Origin: Cladobotryum mycophilum
Lineage: Eukaryota; Ascomycota; Sordariomycetes; Hypocreales; Hypocreaceae
DNA length: 64,000 nt
NCBI GenBank assembly: GCA_036429605.1
Contig: JAVFKD010000004.1
Span: forward strand, 1,674,001 to 1,738,000
Direction: 5' to 3'
In this document: piece by piece, positions 22,421 to 33,596 of the stretch
How the letters are laid out: every line of letters begins with the position of its first letter
How positions within the stretch are numbered: the stretch's first letter is position 1
The notes under the pieces: generated by a model
Database searches by the model: none
What the model was told of the DNA's origin: nothing
The model's input: only the letters and a program-made list of their open reading frames with translations
Program-made: the position numbers and the translations under genes

Positions 22421-22987
22421 ATGGGCTCCATCCGAGGAGTTTCCATTTATGAAGCCATTCGGACCAACTCTCCAATCGGGCATGTCAAGAACCGTATGAT
22501 GAGTTTGAGCATCTCTTGTACAACGGGTGATCTATGCATCTACGCGAAAACATGCCACCGTAACAACACTCCCAAGACACAGGTAGAAGCTTTGTATCAT
22601 GCTATTCTTAGCCATGATGTAACCTCTACTCAGAAGTCGGAAGTTGGTCACAATCTAACACTCCCGCATATCAAGCAACACCTTCAGTCTATACACAGAG
22701 GAACGCAATTCCCTTGTCCGCTCGCAAATTATTGTGATTCTACACTTACTCTTGCCTCCTATGAGGGTGCGAGGCAACATACTGTGGCTAAACACAGACA
22801 ATGTCAATATCTCTATCCCAGTTCTGAATCTAACCATCTTATTTTTGCGTGTTGCTTGGAGAACATTACCATAGACTTAAATACCACGCGTCTCCTCTTC
22901 GAAAGACAAACCCAAAAGCATCAAACCTATACTCAAGGGTCACTGCGTGATATGCTACCTTTACTATCAGATGACGAGGTTCTTTAG
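22421..22987 (+). CDS. Zinc-knuckle protein fragment, OrsD/DUF3505-like
   Basis: An open frame of about 188 aa. Its centre has paired C2H2-like units: HIKQHLQSIHRG before CPLANYC, then HTVAKH about 14 residues on. This arrangement resembles the zinc-finger part of fungal OrsD/DUF3505 proteins (moderate recollection). The frame begins within 10 bases of the tRNA 5' end and has no clear promoter, so it is more likely a fragment than a whole gene. Confidence 0.35.
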   Translation: MGSIRGVSIYEAIRTNSPIGHVKNRMMSLSISCTTGDLCIYAKTCHRNNTPKTQVEALYHAILSHDVTSTQKSEVGHNLTLPHIKQHLQSIHRGTQFPCPLANYCDSTLTLASYEGARQHTVAKHRQCQYLYPSSESNHLIFACCLENITIDLNTTRLLFERQTQKHQTYTQGSLRDMLPLLSDDEVL

Positions 22988-23278
22988 AAAGTCTAGCTTG
23001 GATGTTAAATTACAGAATACTATATACAGAGTAGAGAGTTATGATCGGCTTTCTTTCCGTAGGTCAGAGGGGATACCCTTAGCATCTTCCCAGGTTCCTT
23101 GCAGTGGCTCACCAAAGTAAAGCTACCATCGATCCTCACGTAGTTCGAGAAACGCTCGAAAGATATAGAGCTTCCACCTCATTGCGACGTTGTTGTTGCA
23201 GGATATATGACATTCTGCAGGGTACGCGACCTGGTTCGGATCTTATAGAGTGCTATTTGGAAGTGGGCACTCTGGTTA

Positions 23279-26200
23279 TTAAATTCCTTGCTCGAGTAGC
23301 TGGACAATAGCGGTATATCCCTTTTCAGCAGCCCACCATAATGGACTCCGACCACTACTATCCTCACACCCTATATTAGCACCTTTCCTAAGCAATAATT
23401 TCACCGTCGCTTCGTGTCCGTGAAAGGCAGCCCAGAAAAGCGGCGTTCGCCCCTCACCATCCCTTGACTCAATATTAGCTCCCTTCTCAAGTAATAGCTC
23501 AATAATAGCCTCGTGCCCATTCATAGCAGTCCATATTAACGGGGTGTGACTACAGCTAACATCACTGAATTCGACTGCGGCGCCTTGCTCGAACAACAAC
23601 TTGACAATAGCCTCACGGCCATTTATGGCGGCCCACGACAGTGGTGTCTGGCCATAGAGGATATCCCTAGACTCGATGTCTAGGCCATTCTCAAGCAGCA
23701 GCTTAACAACGGCATCTTGTCCTTTTATAGCGGCCCATGACAGAGGCGTGTGACCATAGTCATCCTTACACTGAATAGAAGCGCCATTCTCAAGCAATAG
23801 CATAAGAATAGCCTCGTAGCCATTCATGGCGGCCCATAATAGAGGCGTCCGGCCCACACCATCCTTCAACTCAATAACAGCTCCCTTCTCGAGTAATAGC
23901 TTAACAATAGCCTCGTGGCCATTCATGGCGGCACACAACAAAGGCGTCCGGCCATAGCGGATATCCCTAGACTCGATGTCCGCGCCATTCTCAAGCAGCA
24001 GCTTAACAATAGCCTTGTGATCATTTATGGCGGCCCACAATAGAGGCGTCCGGTCCACACTATCCTTTAACTTAATAGCGGCTCCCTTCTCGAGTAATAG
24101 CTTAACAACAGCCTCGTGGCCATTTATAGCAGCCCACAATAGAGGCGTCCGGCCCACACTATCCTTCAACTCTATAACGGCTCCCTTCTCGAGTAGCAGC
24201 TTGACAACAGCCTCGTACCCATTGGATGCTGCCTGTAATAGCGGAGATAGGCTAGTAGTGTTCCTGGAGTCAAGGTCGGCGCCATTCCCCCCAGTGTCCC
24301 ATGTATGCCCTTCAGTAATCAGAATCAAGACGAGTTCTTCATTGCCTGCGTTCAGAGCAAACTGCAGTGCTGTCGTGCCGGCAGTATTAACGAACTCCAA
24401 GGGACTTTTATCTTTCTGTAGGATGGCCTTCACGATCGCCGATTGCCCAGTCTCAATAGCGTAGAAAAATGTATTCCTCGATATAATAGGTGAAGATGAG
24501 AACATGCCTTCTCTGAGAAAATCCATGGCCAGTCCAAATTCCCCGTCGAGAAGTACCGTATCCAAAGCCGCGAGACCACTAGAATTCTTCATTGCAACTG
24601 CTGAAGGGTCGTGATAGAGTAAGACCTTGGCAAGTTCTGCATGGCCATTTTCCACGGCAGCCAGCAATGGACACGTGCCGTGTTCGTCTTGGAAAATTGC
24701 TGAAGCACCATGCGACAAAAGGAGCTTGACCATGGCCGTTTGGCCTCTTCTGGAAGCTAAGAGAATTCCATCATCATATTCATTCGTCTCCCAGTCATCC
24801 TCATCATCATCATCATCATCATCATCCCAGTAAGGATCTTTATTGTTCTTCTCGGATTCTAGTAATTTGCTTGTATTAGCCCCAGCCTTGAGCAATTCTG
24901 AAATCAACTCCTCGAGAACATAGTCCCTGCCTTCCAGTGGCATCTCCTTCAATGCAAAGTAGACAGCACCATCGAGTTTAGCTTTCTTCTCAATGAGCGT
25001 CAAAAGGAGTAACTTGTTTCTATGATGAAGAGCATGGAAAACAAGCGCTGCCTCACTCTGAAAATATTTGACGTCAGCACCGTCTTCAATTAGCTTGAAA
25101 ATCACTTCCTCGGCGTTCTCGGCTAGGGCAATAGTCAATGGAGTATCGCCATCATAATTTTCGGTATTAATATCCACGAAACGGTTTGTTTGCTGTCCTA
25201 TTTCTTGCCCCTGAGCGATGCTCCGAACCTCACTTCGAGACTTCCACTCGATGGACTGATTCAGTAGCGCTAGTGCTAAATCTTGGTGACGCTCCCTTAC
25301 GGCTAGAAGTAGAGGTGTGTTGCCGTGCACGTCGCGACCATCTACTTCCACGTCGTCTTTCTGCAAGTATTCATCGAGAGCACTCTTGGAACCAAATGCA
25401 ACCAGAACATGAAGCGGCGTCGCTTTAATGAATGGCCACCCCATTGGTGTGTGGACGCTCTCAGAATCCAAGACTCTCCATAGCCTCTCAACTTTTCCCA
25501 ATTCGAACTGTTTTTCCCATTGTATGAGCGAGAGGAGATCAGGTTGTGGGATTCCTTCCCGTTCCACCATTTGGACGTGGTGGAATAGAAACCGCACTGC
25601 GTATGGTGCTAGTGGAAATCTTGCTGAGAGGGTACCACGAGGCAGCTGTCCTCCTTCTAAAACTTCTTCCAACTTTATGTATCGGAGACAAGACCTGGAT
25701 ATTTCAAAGTGTCCGGCTCCGATTTGAGATTGAATGGCAGACCGACAATGGTTATGTTGACCAAGAAACTTTTGGAGCATATAATCAGCTACTGATTGGT
25801 GGATGAACTGAGCTTCTCGATCCCAGAATTCTCCCTCAGGTTCATACTGTTCCCAAAGGTCTCGTGTTTGGAATTCTACCAAGCCTCTAGAAATGTGCTT
25901 GACATGGGTCTCAAACTCGCCCAAAGAATCTGCCCAGCTATCGTGCATTCTGAGTTCGGAGACGGTGGTGCAAGCCATGTTCTTATCTGTAGCAAGCGCC
26001 TCCCGGAGTTCTTGCGCAGACAAAGGTCGCTCAGCGAATAGAATCCACTGGAAGAGTTTGACCATTAGATTATTTTCAGGTTCAGAAATGTCGTTCAGTA
26101 TGCTAGTATATAGCTCGTTAAGAGTTTCTGGGATAGTCGCGAGGCTTTTGTATAGCTTGTCCGCCTTCGTCCCAATTGTATTGCTCTTAATCACCATTGC

Positions 26201-28485
26201 GGTAACCAACACTGCCCATTGGAACCCTCCTTGAGCCTTTGACAAGATCTCATTCTCAATCTGTTGACGCTTCTCTTTTGGCTTGATTTCTTTTAGTCGC
26301 TCCTGGATGATTGATCGGATATCTTTGTCATTGTGTTCCTCCACAAAGATAGTAGGAATCGTACGAAGGCCAAGGATTGGATAATGTCTGGAGGAAAAAC
26401 ATATCTTCACCTGCCCTTCTTCGCGGTTGACGTCGTCCATGAGCTTTTTAAATTGCTCTAACAAATATTTTGCATAATCCTCTCCACACTCATCCAGTGC
26501 GTCGACAAAGATGGCTACGGGCCGGTTTTTTGTGCCTTTAGTTAAAATCTCAAGCATAGCCTCTTGAAGCTCTTTTGCGGTCCAATCCCATCTGTTCATC
26601 CCGTAGGATCCGAATCGGCTCTCTCGATCTTGAAATGTCGTAGTTAACTGAGAGAGGTACTCCGGAAAGGATGTGAGCATGGAGTTCAGCAATGCACGAA
26701 ACGCGCCGAGCGGTGTCTTCTGTAAAGACGTTCCTCGACCATGAAAGAAAAAGGATACAACAAGCTCGCCAGACTTTCTGCGATGCATCGTTGTAACAGC
26801 GAATTTCATGAGGACAGATTTTCCGGACCCGGGATTGCCTTTAATCCAGAAAAGGCCTCGCCGTCGGTTCATCCAAGTTTGATATTGTGAATCCTCGAAG
26901 AGCCACTCGCAAGTATCAGTTGCAGAATGAATGTCATCGTACCTAGAGCCTTGTTCTCGAAATGCTAGCGACCTAAGACAGTCTTTCAGCCGGATTAGTG
27001 GCTCGTGGGAGACAATTTCTCGAACTACACACCTCTATTTGCTTCTGAAAGTGGCGCTACTACTACAAAAACCGTTATTATGTTATACCGTTGTATGTGG
27101 AAGCCTATAACACACGACTATATCCAACCTCTGTAATTCCAGCAGCAAATTTGCCTTGACTGCTCAATAATGGCTGCAGAGCGGTCTTCACACGCATGTA
27201 GAGTTCGTCGTATTGGTGTTTAAATTTCACCATGCCTGAGTGAGTGCGATTAATTGGATGTTGGTTCTTAGTGCCACATGTCGCCGACGATACATCGACC
27301 AAGACTTTAGAAGGGCCCGAAAGTGTCCATTTGCCGCCTCTCTGAATAAATTGTAAGCAGTCTTCCGGTTAGCAAGATTAAACTCTTTAGTAGTCTCACC
27401 TCTTCTGCGGTAGGTGAGCTTTCTGTTTCGTAAAATGCAATAATCCTAGGGCATCGAACGCTAAACGCGGTGTTGAATTCCTTCTCGAGGCGGGGAAGGA
27501 GCGCCGAGTTCGTACTGAGAGACTCAAGCAGGCTCCGGTTGGGGTTATCTTGAACCAAAGGCACGATGGAATGGATAGCCATTCCTTGGTGAGGAACACC
27601 GAAAAAGAGGAATCCGGAGACACAGTCCAATATTGGGGCATCTTCCTCGTCCATTTCCTCAGTCAATTTGACCATGGCCTGTAGATGGGATACTAAGCAA
27701 GTGCCACGGCTATATCAATAGTTTGTGGAGTCAAAGCAAACCTCTTTAATGACTAGGCCCCCAAGACTGTGTCCAATGAAGATGATGGCGCGGCGTTGAT
27801 TGGATCTCTAGCCATTGTATCAGCTTGAAGTAGCAATTCAGTTATGGAGAAGATTGCTCTATTTACCTGGATGCCTTTTACATCAATTTGAAGGGCCCTA
27901 CCCAGGTCAGTCAAGTTCTGGAACGAACTGCTTCGTATAATGTGAGTGTCATATCCGTAGATTAAGACTCTCGCACGAGGGAAGTCAAGTGGGAGAGCAT
28001 CACGGAGCCACATAAATGACCCCCTCTTTCTTTGAAGGAGCCGAACGCATGGCCGCCGAGACCAGATATTGCGATCACACTAGATACGCTTGTCAATATC
28101 TAATTTCATTACGAATCCTTCTTTGGCCTACTCACTCTACGTGGCAATCATCGTCTCTAGTGTGTTGGAGAGGCGTGAACCCGGAGAAGTGTGTGTCAAA
28201 GACAAGGCATTTTATCGGGCCAAAGCTGTCTGGGTTATTATCCGCCGGTAGGTTGAATACCCATTCATTTCTAGAGTCATCGGATAACTCCTCGGGGAGA
28301 GCATGAAAGCTCAGGGTTGCAACTTTGCTGCTTTGCTCGACAGGGTTGATTGCAAGCGAATGCACTCGAAAGCTCGCACCGGGTGCAATGGAAAGAACCG
28401 TTTTGACGAGCTCATGGACATCGGCCCTGCTCTCATATTCACAAGGTATTCCTCGTAATCTAAAATTTTGGTGATCGATCGGCAT
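23279..28485 (-). CDS. NLR protein: esterase-like (SesB-type) - NACHT - ankyrin repeats; one frame break
   Basis: Fungal NOD-like receptor, a class implicated in non-self recognition and programmed cell death. Exons read 28136-28485, 27867-28079, 27742-27807, 27400-27678, 27129-27341 and 23279-27034, about 1625 aa. An alpha/beta-hydrolase-like N-terminal domain has ISGLGGHAFGSF, RVLIYGYDTH, the nucleophile elbow IFIGHSLGGLVIKE and SGFLFFGVPHQGM. NACHT follows, with P-loop GNPGSGKS (about residue 440) and Walker B VAIFVDALDEC. The tail has degenerate then highly regular ankyrin repeats (about ten in the last 340 residues) and an Asp/Glu run. Exon 2 needs one more base in the five-C run at 28019-28023 to keep frame into MWLRDALP. 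The last intron junction (27034/27129) is uncertain because a GSEANR-like stretch lies out of frame there. Confidence 0.85.
23640..24210 (-). repeat. Higher-order duplication of three ankyrin units
   Basis: Two blocks of three ankyrin repeats run in tandem, offset about 300 nt. Each begins GAVIELKD and ends IESRDI-YG. Within the blocks, stretches such as CGGATATCCCTAGACTCGA recur nearly unchanged on the + strand (about 23660 and 23958). Confidence 0.7.
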
Positions 28486-28950
28486 ACCGCTCTCTTGGTA
28501 GTCACACCACTCTAAAACGAGGAATGTGAGGAGATTAGGCCGCAAAGAGAACATAGGACACCAAGAGGTTGCGATCCCAACTTATAATCATAGAGAAACT
28601 TGTGAGCTCAGCCCCCTTCATAGAAACTGAGGCTGACCAAAGCCCCACAGACTTTGCAGGCAACCAACCAGCATTTGCTTCATTTAGGCGCTGATTCGTG
28701 AAGAGCATCTGCGACGAGGGTCGAATGGTAGAAATTGTGTTGGTGGAGTAGAGTCTTGTCATTGAACCAGATTGATGATTAAGCAGGCGCTTATGCAAGA
28801 ATACGTGGACTTTATCCAGACGAAGGTAGGCAGATTTGTCGAGTGCGGCAGCTTGGTATTTAGTGACGAGCAAGGGGTGGAAAATAAACACCAGAACACT
28901 GAACATGATAGACAGATTCAGTGCTATTACGTCTCTTGGTTTCTGTTGTT

Positions 28951-29036
28951 TCTGTCTGTTTCTCTTATGTCTGTCTGTTTCTGTCTGTTTCCCTCATGTC
29001 TATCTGTTTCTCTCATGTCTGTTTGTTTCTCTTGCC
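28951..29036. repeat. Minisatellite, 19-nt unit TCTGTCTGTTTCTCTTATG
   Basis: Four imperfect units, the second with 10 extra bases, about 470 bases upstream of the NLR start codon. Confidence 0.7.
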
Positions 29037-29590
29037 AGTGCTGTTTGTCTCCCGCGTGACGGGTAAGCCACTGGTGGAAAGAAAAGGCGGGGCTGTAACA
29101 GAGGTTTCGGGCGTAGAGCTCGAATGAGTTAATCCATTTAAGAGGAACAAATAAAAATAAAATAAAATAGAATTTTCTTTTAAAAAGATCTAATAAATAT
29201 TCAAGTACAAAAAATATCTATTTCTGCCTAAATTAGAAATAATAAAACCTTTTTACAGCAATTTATTAAAGAGATTTTTTAAACTTTATTGTCCTGCTTT
29301 TTCTTTCTACCGGTTGCCAAGACAACCTAATTTTATACATCTACAAAGCATCTCTTTTTTTATGCTATTGTACCTACATACTTTAGCAGCTCAATGACGG
29401 CGCACCTAACCAGAGTCATATAATGCCAAAAATGGTAGGTTTTGCGCCCCGATAAAGACCTAGCCGGGCCATGAACCGCAATTGAGCTCTGAAGCAGTGG
29501 GTTGGCATCGAGATTTGCCTAAGCAGAAGACAAAGGAGGCGGCAAGCTCAGAGATACGCCTAATTAAGACATACATAGCTCCTCAACCAA

Positions 29591-29634
29591 CCAAGGAATG
29601 AATCAGTGTGTTAAAAGTCCTAAATAGGTACCAT
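29591..29634 (+). repeat. Dispersed repeat, copy 1
   Basis: About 44 bases beginning CCAAGGAATGAATCAGTGTG match 33464-33507 with mostly transition differences. Confidence 0.5.
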
Positions 29635-30123
29635 ACGCAGCAGACAAGTAACCTTTAAATTACAATCGAGTAGATGGCAATCTATTAAGATAAGCTGTCT
29701 TCTCAAACATCAATAAACCATTGCCACTTTCTTAGACGCAGCTATCTTCTCTCTACCACCAAATCTCTCTTTTCTCCTTGTCATTTTTCCTACTCTATCC
29801 ATGCACCATCTATCTTAACAACTCCCCTAATCACCATTCCTCTCAGAGAAGACGAGACGAGACGAGACTGTGAGAAGAGACCGTGAGATGAGACGCTAAA
29901 GAATAATAACTCCAAGAACAGAAGGCGAAATTCGAGATATGGCAAATGAGATGTGGCTCCGAGAATATAATGAGTCTTGTGGAAGAGAGGTTCCAGAGAC
30001 GAGATATTGATGCGAATGAAATATTTTTTGAAGAAGCGATAGCGAAACCTCGGTAGATGAATGATGAGAGCCGTCGCAATTGATGAGGGCCGTTGCAATA
30101 GACAAAAATATCGTGGGCAAAGC

Positions 30124-30711
30124 TCAGGTAGCATTATACCTACAGATAAGCCCGACGATTGAGCGTAGATATTGAGAACTGGTAGCATATCGTCGATAAG
30201 GTTGAAAGTCATGGAGAAGTCGTAGAGAAGTTGTTTTTCCAAGGGCGTCAATGGTCAAACGAGTCCAGGTAGTGTATAGACAATTGAGAGTCAAAGATGC
30301 ATGTATCTGTACGACCGGCTGAGCACCTATTAGCCCTTCGGGGTCATCATCCTCCTCTTCATCCTCCTCCTCCTCGGACTCCTCGCTCGGATAGTCCACC
30401 GACACGAGTATCTCATTGTCCTCGTTATCCCCCGCTGGGGCCATCACATCTAGCTCCACCCCCTGCCCACCCACTCCACTTCCTCCGCCTCCAACTCGTC
30501 CAGACTGCGAATAACCGCAGGCGGGAAAACCGTCTCCTCCTGCTGCTGTTGCTGTTGCTGATGTTGCTGCTATGGCGGGGGGAACGACGAGGAGGCATCT
30601 TCGTTGTCGTCGTCTTCTTCTTGTTCTTTTTATTCTTCTTCTTCGTCTTCGTCTTGGTTGTTGTAAGCAAAAAAAAGAGGAGGCTGCTACAGAAGTCAAA
30701 AGTGATTGCAT
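30124..30711 (-). CDS. Weak gene candidate with Arg-rich and acidic segments
   Basis: A 195-codon frame with an Arg run, an Ala/Thr/Gly stretch and an acidic run (EESEEEEDEEEDDDPEG). These come from CTC/CTT/GTC triplet repeats on the + strand, so the frame may be open by chance. The stretch after the acidic run (GLIGAQPVVQIHASLTLN) is not low complexity and may be an exon. No family recognised. Confidence 0.2.
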   Translation of the reverse strand: MQSLLTSVAASSFFCLQQPRRRRRRRIKRTRRRRRQRRCLLVVPPAIAATSATATAAGGDGFPACGYSQSGRVGGGGSGVGGQGVELDVMAPAGDNEDNEILVSVDYPSEESEEEEDEEEDDDPEGLIGAQPVVQIHASLTLNCLYTTWTRLTIDALGKTTSLRLLHDFQPYRRYATSSQYLRSIVGLICRYNAT

Positions 30712-31248
30712 ACTGTGGTTCGTTGTTCGTTCTTGCTAATATGGTAGGTATCAGTTACCTATAGGAGAGGATTGTCCATATCAAAGGAAGGAAGCATTAA
30801 GGTAAGGTGATGATTGGGAAAGTGCGTCTACACCTGTTTAACGCTGAAAGTGGTATCGACTACAGCTCTCTACTCTCCGACTTGGTTGATTGACCAAAAA
30901 TGTGCAGTACTTTACCTAGCAGGATATCAATTTCTTCACTACATCAAGCCATGGCTTTGAGATAATTAAATTAATCCATATTCTATATCCAACCTAATGC
31001 ATCAAGTTGTGTAGAAGTAATTCCCTACTAAACCTGCACATCATAGATATATATTTCAAGAATTTAATATACATAAAAATATTTGCACCGCCATGATCAA
31101 TCTTGTTAAAGCAATTGGCTTGATAAATGTCCTCAAAAGCTTCCATACATTATGAGAATATTTCTAGATTTCTTCCATTCTCCATGTCTTAACCATTCCC
31201 GTCTTTGCTTTCAAGAATTCGCACTTCTAGAACATCCTCGTCGCTACT

Positions 31249-32944
31249 CTACCGGTTTTCCCATTTCATTTGAAAAGCTGAAATCCCATTTAAAACGAAA
31301 CGCTCCAATACCATTTTGTCCGGAATATCGTAATGGCTTCGGATCATCCCTCTGAAAATTCGCTCTCTTTGAATCAGCAATGTTTGTTGCGGATGCACAT
31401 CCCGCGCCATTGCACGCCATGCGTTAAACACCTGTTCTAAATTTACATTCATAGAAGTCGTCCAGGTAATTTTTAGTTGTTCTTTTGTGGTAAGGCGGAA
31501 TACCCAGGCGTATCCGTCACCAGCACCCCAAATCTCCATGACTTTTAGCTTAGGCATGTGATAGAATGCGGCGATGCCCGCGCTTACTAGCATGGCTCTG
31601 AAAATTTGGGGAGATCGCTTCTTCGGTGCTAAAGCTTCAGAAGTCAAGACCAAATACTTGAGTTGTGGATAATGAGGCGCTTCTCGTATTTTTTGTCGCC
31701 AACTATCAGTATGTGGCCAGATGGACGGGAAGAAGTGTCTGGCATCAACAGAAAACGAAGCTATTTATCTTTGGAGATTACAGCTTGATAAGGATAGCAT
31801 GCGGCTTAGCTGCGCATCAGGCCTTCTCTTAAAGTCCTTCGGATGTACGCTGTTGTTGAGTTCTTCAAAAAGACTGAGGTTTGTCAATGTACGAGGCAAA
31901 CTCTTGTAGAGAAATCTACCATAACCTGGACATTAATATCAACATTGAGTACATAATTTATAATAAAAAGGACCTTGTATTAGTAGCTCACCGCTTGTAA
32001 ACTGTGACTGTGACTCTTTGTCAACATCGTGCCATTTTTCGTGATGGAAGCTTTGCAATTTGACCAAGCTCTGCTCAAAGAGCTTAGTGAGCATGCCAGA
32101 TGAAATAATCCTTGAATAGTGTCGTCGGATGCGCAGCACAGTAATGGCCTTGACCTTTGGCGGTCTTTGTTGTCGTTTTGCTCGAGGTAGTCTAAAAAGT
32201 CTCGCAAAGTGTGAGGCTCGGGAATTTGCGATGATTGACAAAGCCCTCCTCCTCGCCGCAAGGCTAGGTTCTCCATTATTTGCATTGATCCACCCAGGAC
32301 AAGTCTCTTCTTCTGCATTATATAACTCCCGAGAATGATTCTCATATTTATGGAAACTCCGTTTGTATTTGTATCCGGGTCCATATGGGTAGTTTTCGGC
32401 GTAGCGAAAATCTCGAAATGTATGTCTTCCATCGCTAGGAGAGCACGCTCCGAGATCTAACGTGAGACCAGAATTTTCAGGCCTCTTCCATTTTGATAGG
32501 ATCCTTAAAAAATCTCGGAGCGTATTAACAAAGATTTCGTCGTTTCTATAAGAATGCAAAGTTAGTAAATTTAGATGAGACGAATAAGCAATGGTAAACA
32601 TGGCAATAATAGCATAATGCAAAGTACCTCTTAATAGTAGCCCGATCTTCGGGTAACTCGCAAACACTACAGTCGTACTCCTCGAGTTTGATTCGTAGCA
32701 TTATATGGCTGACATAGCTTTGTCGTCGCTCATTTTCACTAATGAATCTCTTGAAACTTTTCAGGCGATTTTGATCAAGGCATAGTTGCCGAAACGTCTC
32801 CGGCTCGAAAACAAACTGCCATTCTTTACAAACAGTAGCATAATTTACCCGAGCCCGAGGATCCAATGTCCAGCTGTAGTCCTTCTTGATCCATGTAAAG
32901 ATCATGTCACGGAGTTCTTGTGGCAGTATCAACCAGGTAGCCAT
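31249..32944 (-). pseudogene. F-box-type protein (DUF6546-like) with an in-frame stop
   Basis: Exons 32628-32944, 31992-32545 and 31249-31925 give a 516-codon frame with good splice sites. The N-terminus MATWLILPQELRDMIFTWI is an F-box-like helix, substrate-adaptor part of SCF ubiquitin ligases. The rest resembles the DUF6546 proteins common in Hypocreales (ARHFFPSIWPHTDSW, then WVFRLT and a C-terminal FNAWRAMARDVHP). Codon 344 is TAA (31765-31767 on the + strand) in an otherwise intact frame. No frameshift is needed, so this is a point nonsense mutation, unlike the homopolymer breaks elsewhere. The truncated product would keep the F-box but lose one third of the C-terminal domain. Confidence 0.7.
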
Positions 32945-33596
32945 GTTGAGTAATAGTGGTTGGAAAGACTGGGTTTATAATCTGAAGAAATGATGAGGAA
33001 AAGGTATTGTTTCTTTGGCATGGAAGAAATAAATAGGGATATTTTATGCATTTATCAGCTTAACCTGTAAAGTAATTGACTACCTAGGCGTAAGCTTCGA
33101 CAGCTAAAAGACTAAATAATAACTTTTTCTCCTCCTAGGCACCAGATACGGTCAACGTGACTATGCTGTCCCGGCCCATCAATTAAGTCTCGACGGATCA
33201 TCAATAATGACCCTTGGGCCAAGCTCGTCTCGAGGCCGCGGCTTACGCAGAACGTACTGGGCAAAACCTTTGAGACCCGGTTTTCAAGGCCTAGTGTTTA
33301 ATAATACAAGATGCGCACCCGCAGCAAACACTCGCTTCTGCCCAAACATGGTTTGGTATCGGGACAGGTACTGATTATAAAACCCGAGGCATTCTATCAC
33401 GATATACTGAGGCATCAACAAAGTCAGGGATGTTGATGCAAATGTTCATTGACTACCTAGTGGCCAAGGAAACAATCAGTGTGTTGAAAGTTGTAAATGG
33501 GTATCATGGACATTTTCTCTATACAATTTTTATCCATTTCATGATATCAACCAAAGTCAACCGCAGCGCCATGTATGCATCCAAAAATCACAAACA
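32945..33596. other. F-box promoter and 3' region of the orphan gene
   Basis: AT-rich, no gene. Contains copy 2 of the dispersed repeat (33464-33507). Confidence 0.5.
33464..33507 (+). repeat. Dispersed repeat, copy 2
   Basis: Begins CCAAGGAAACAATCAGTGTG. Of about eight differences to copy 1, most are C/T or A/G changes. Confidence 0.5.

Larger units (their letters stand above)
28486..31248. other. Repetitive, partly AT-rich stretch between NLR and F-box genes
   Basis: From 29130 to 29400 the base composition drops to strongly AT with long A/T runs. The rest holds short low-complexity frames only, the minisatellite above, a tandem GAGACGAGAC stretch near 29845, and one weak gene candidate (30124-30711). 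Confidence 0.5.

Noticed and set aside
24027..24464. Plus-strand Ser/Ala/Thr-rich frame
   Set aside because: Antisense shadow of the ankyrin repeats.
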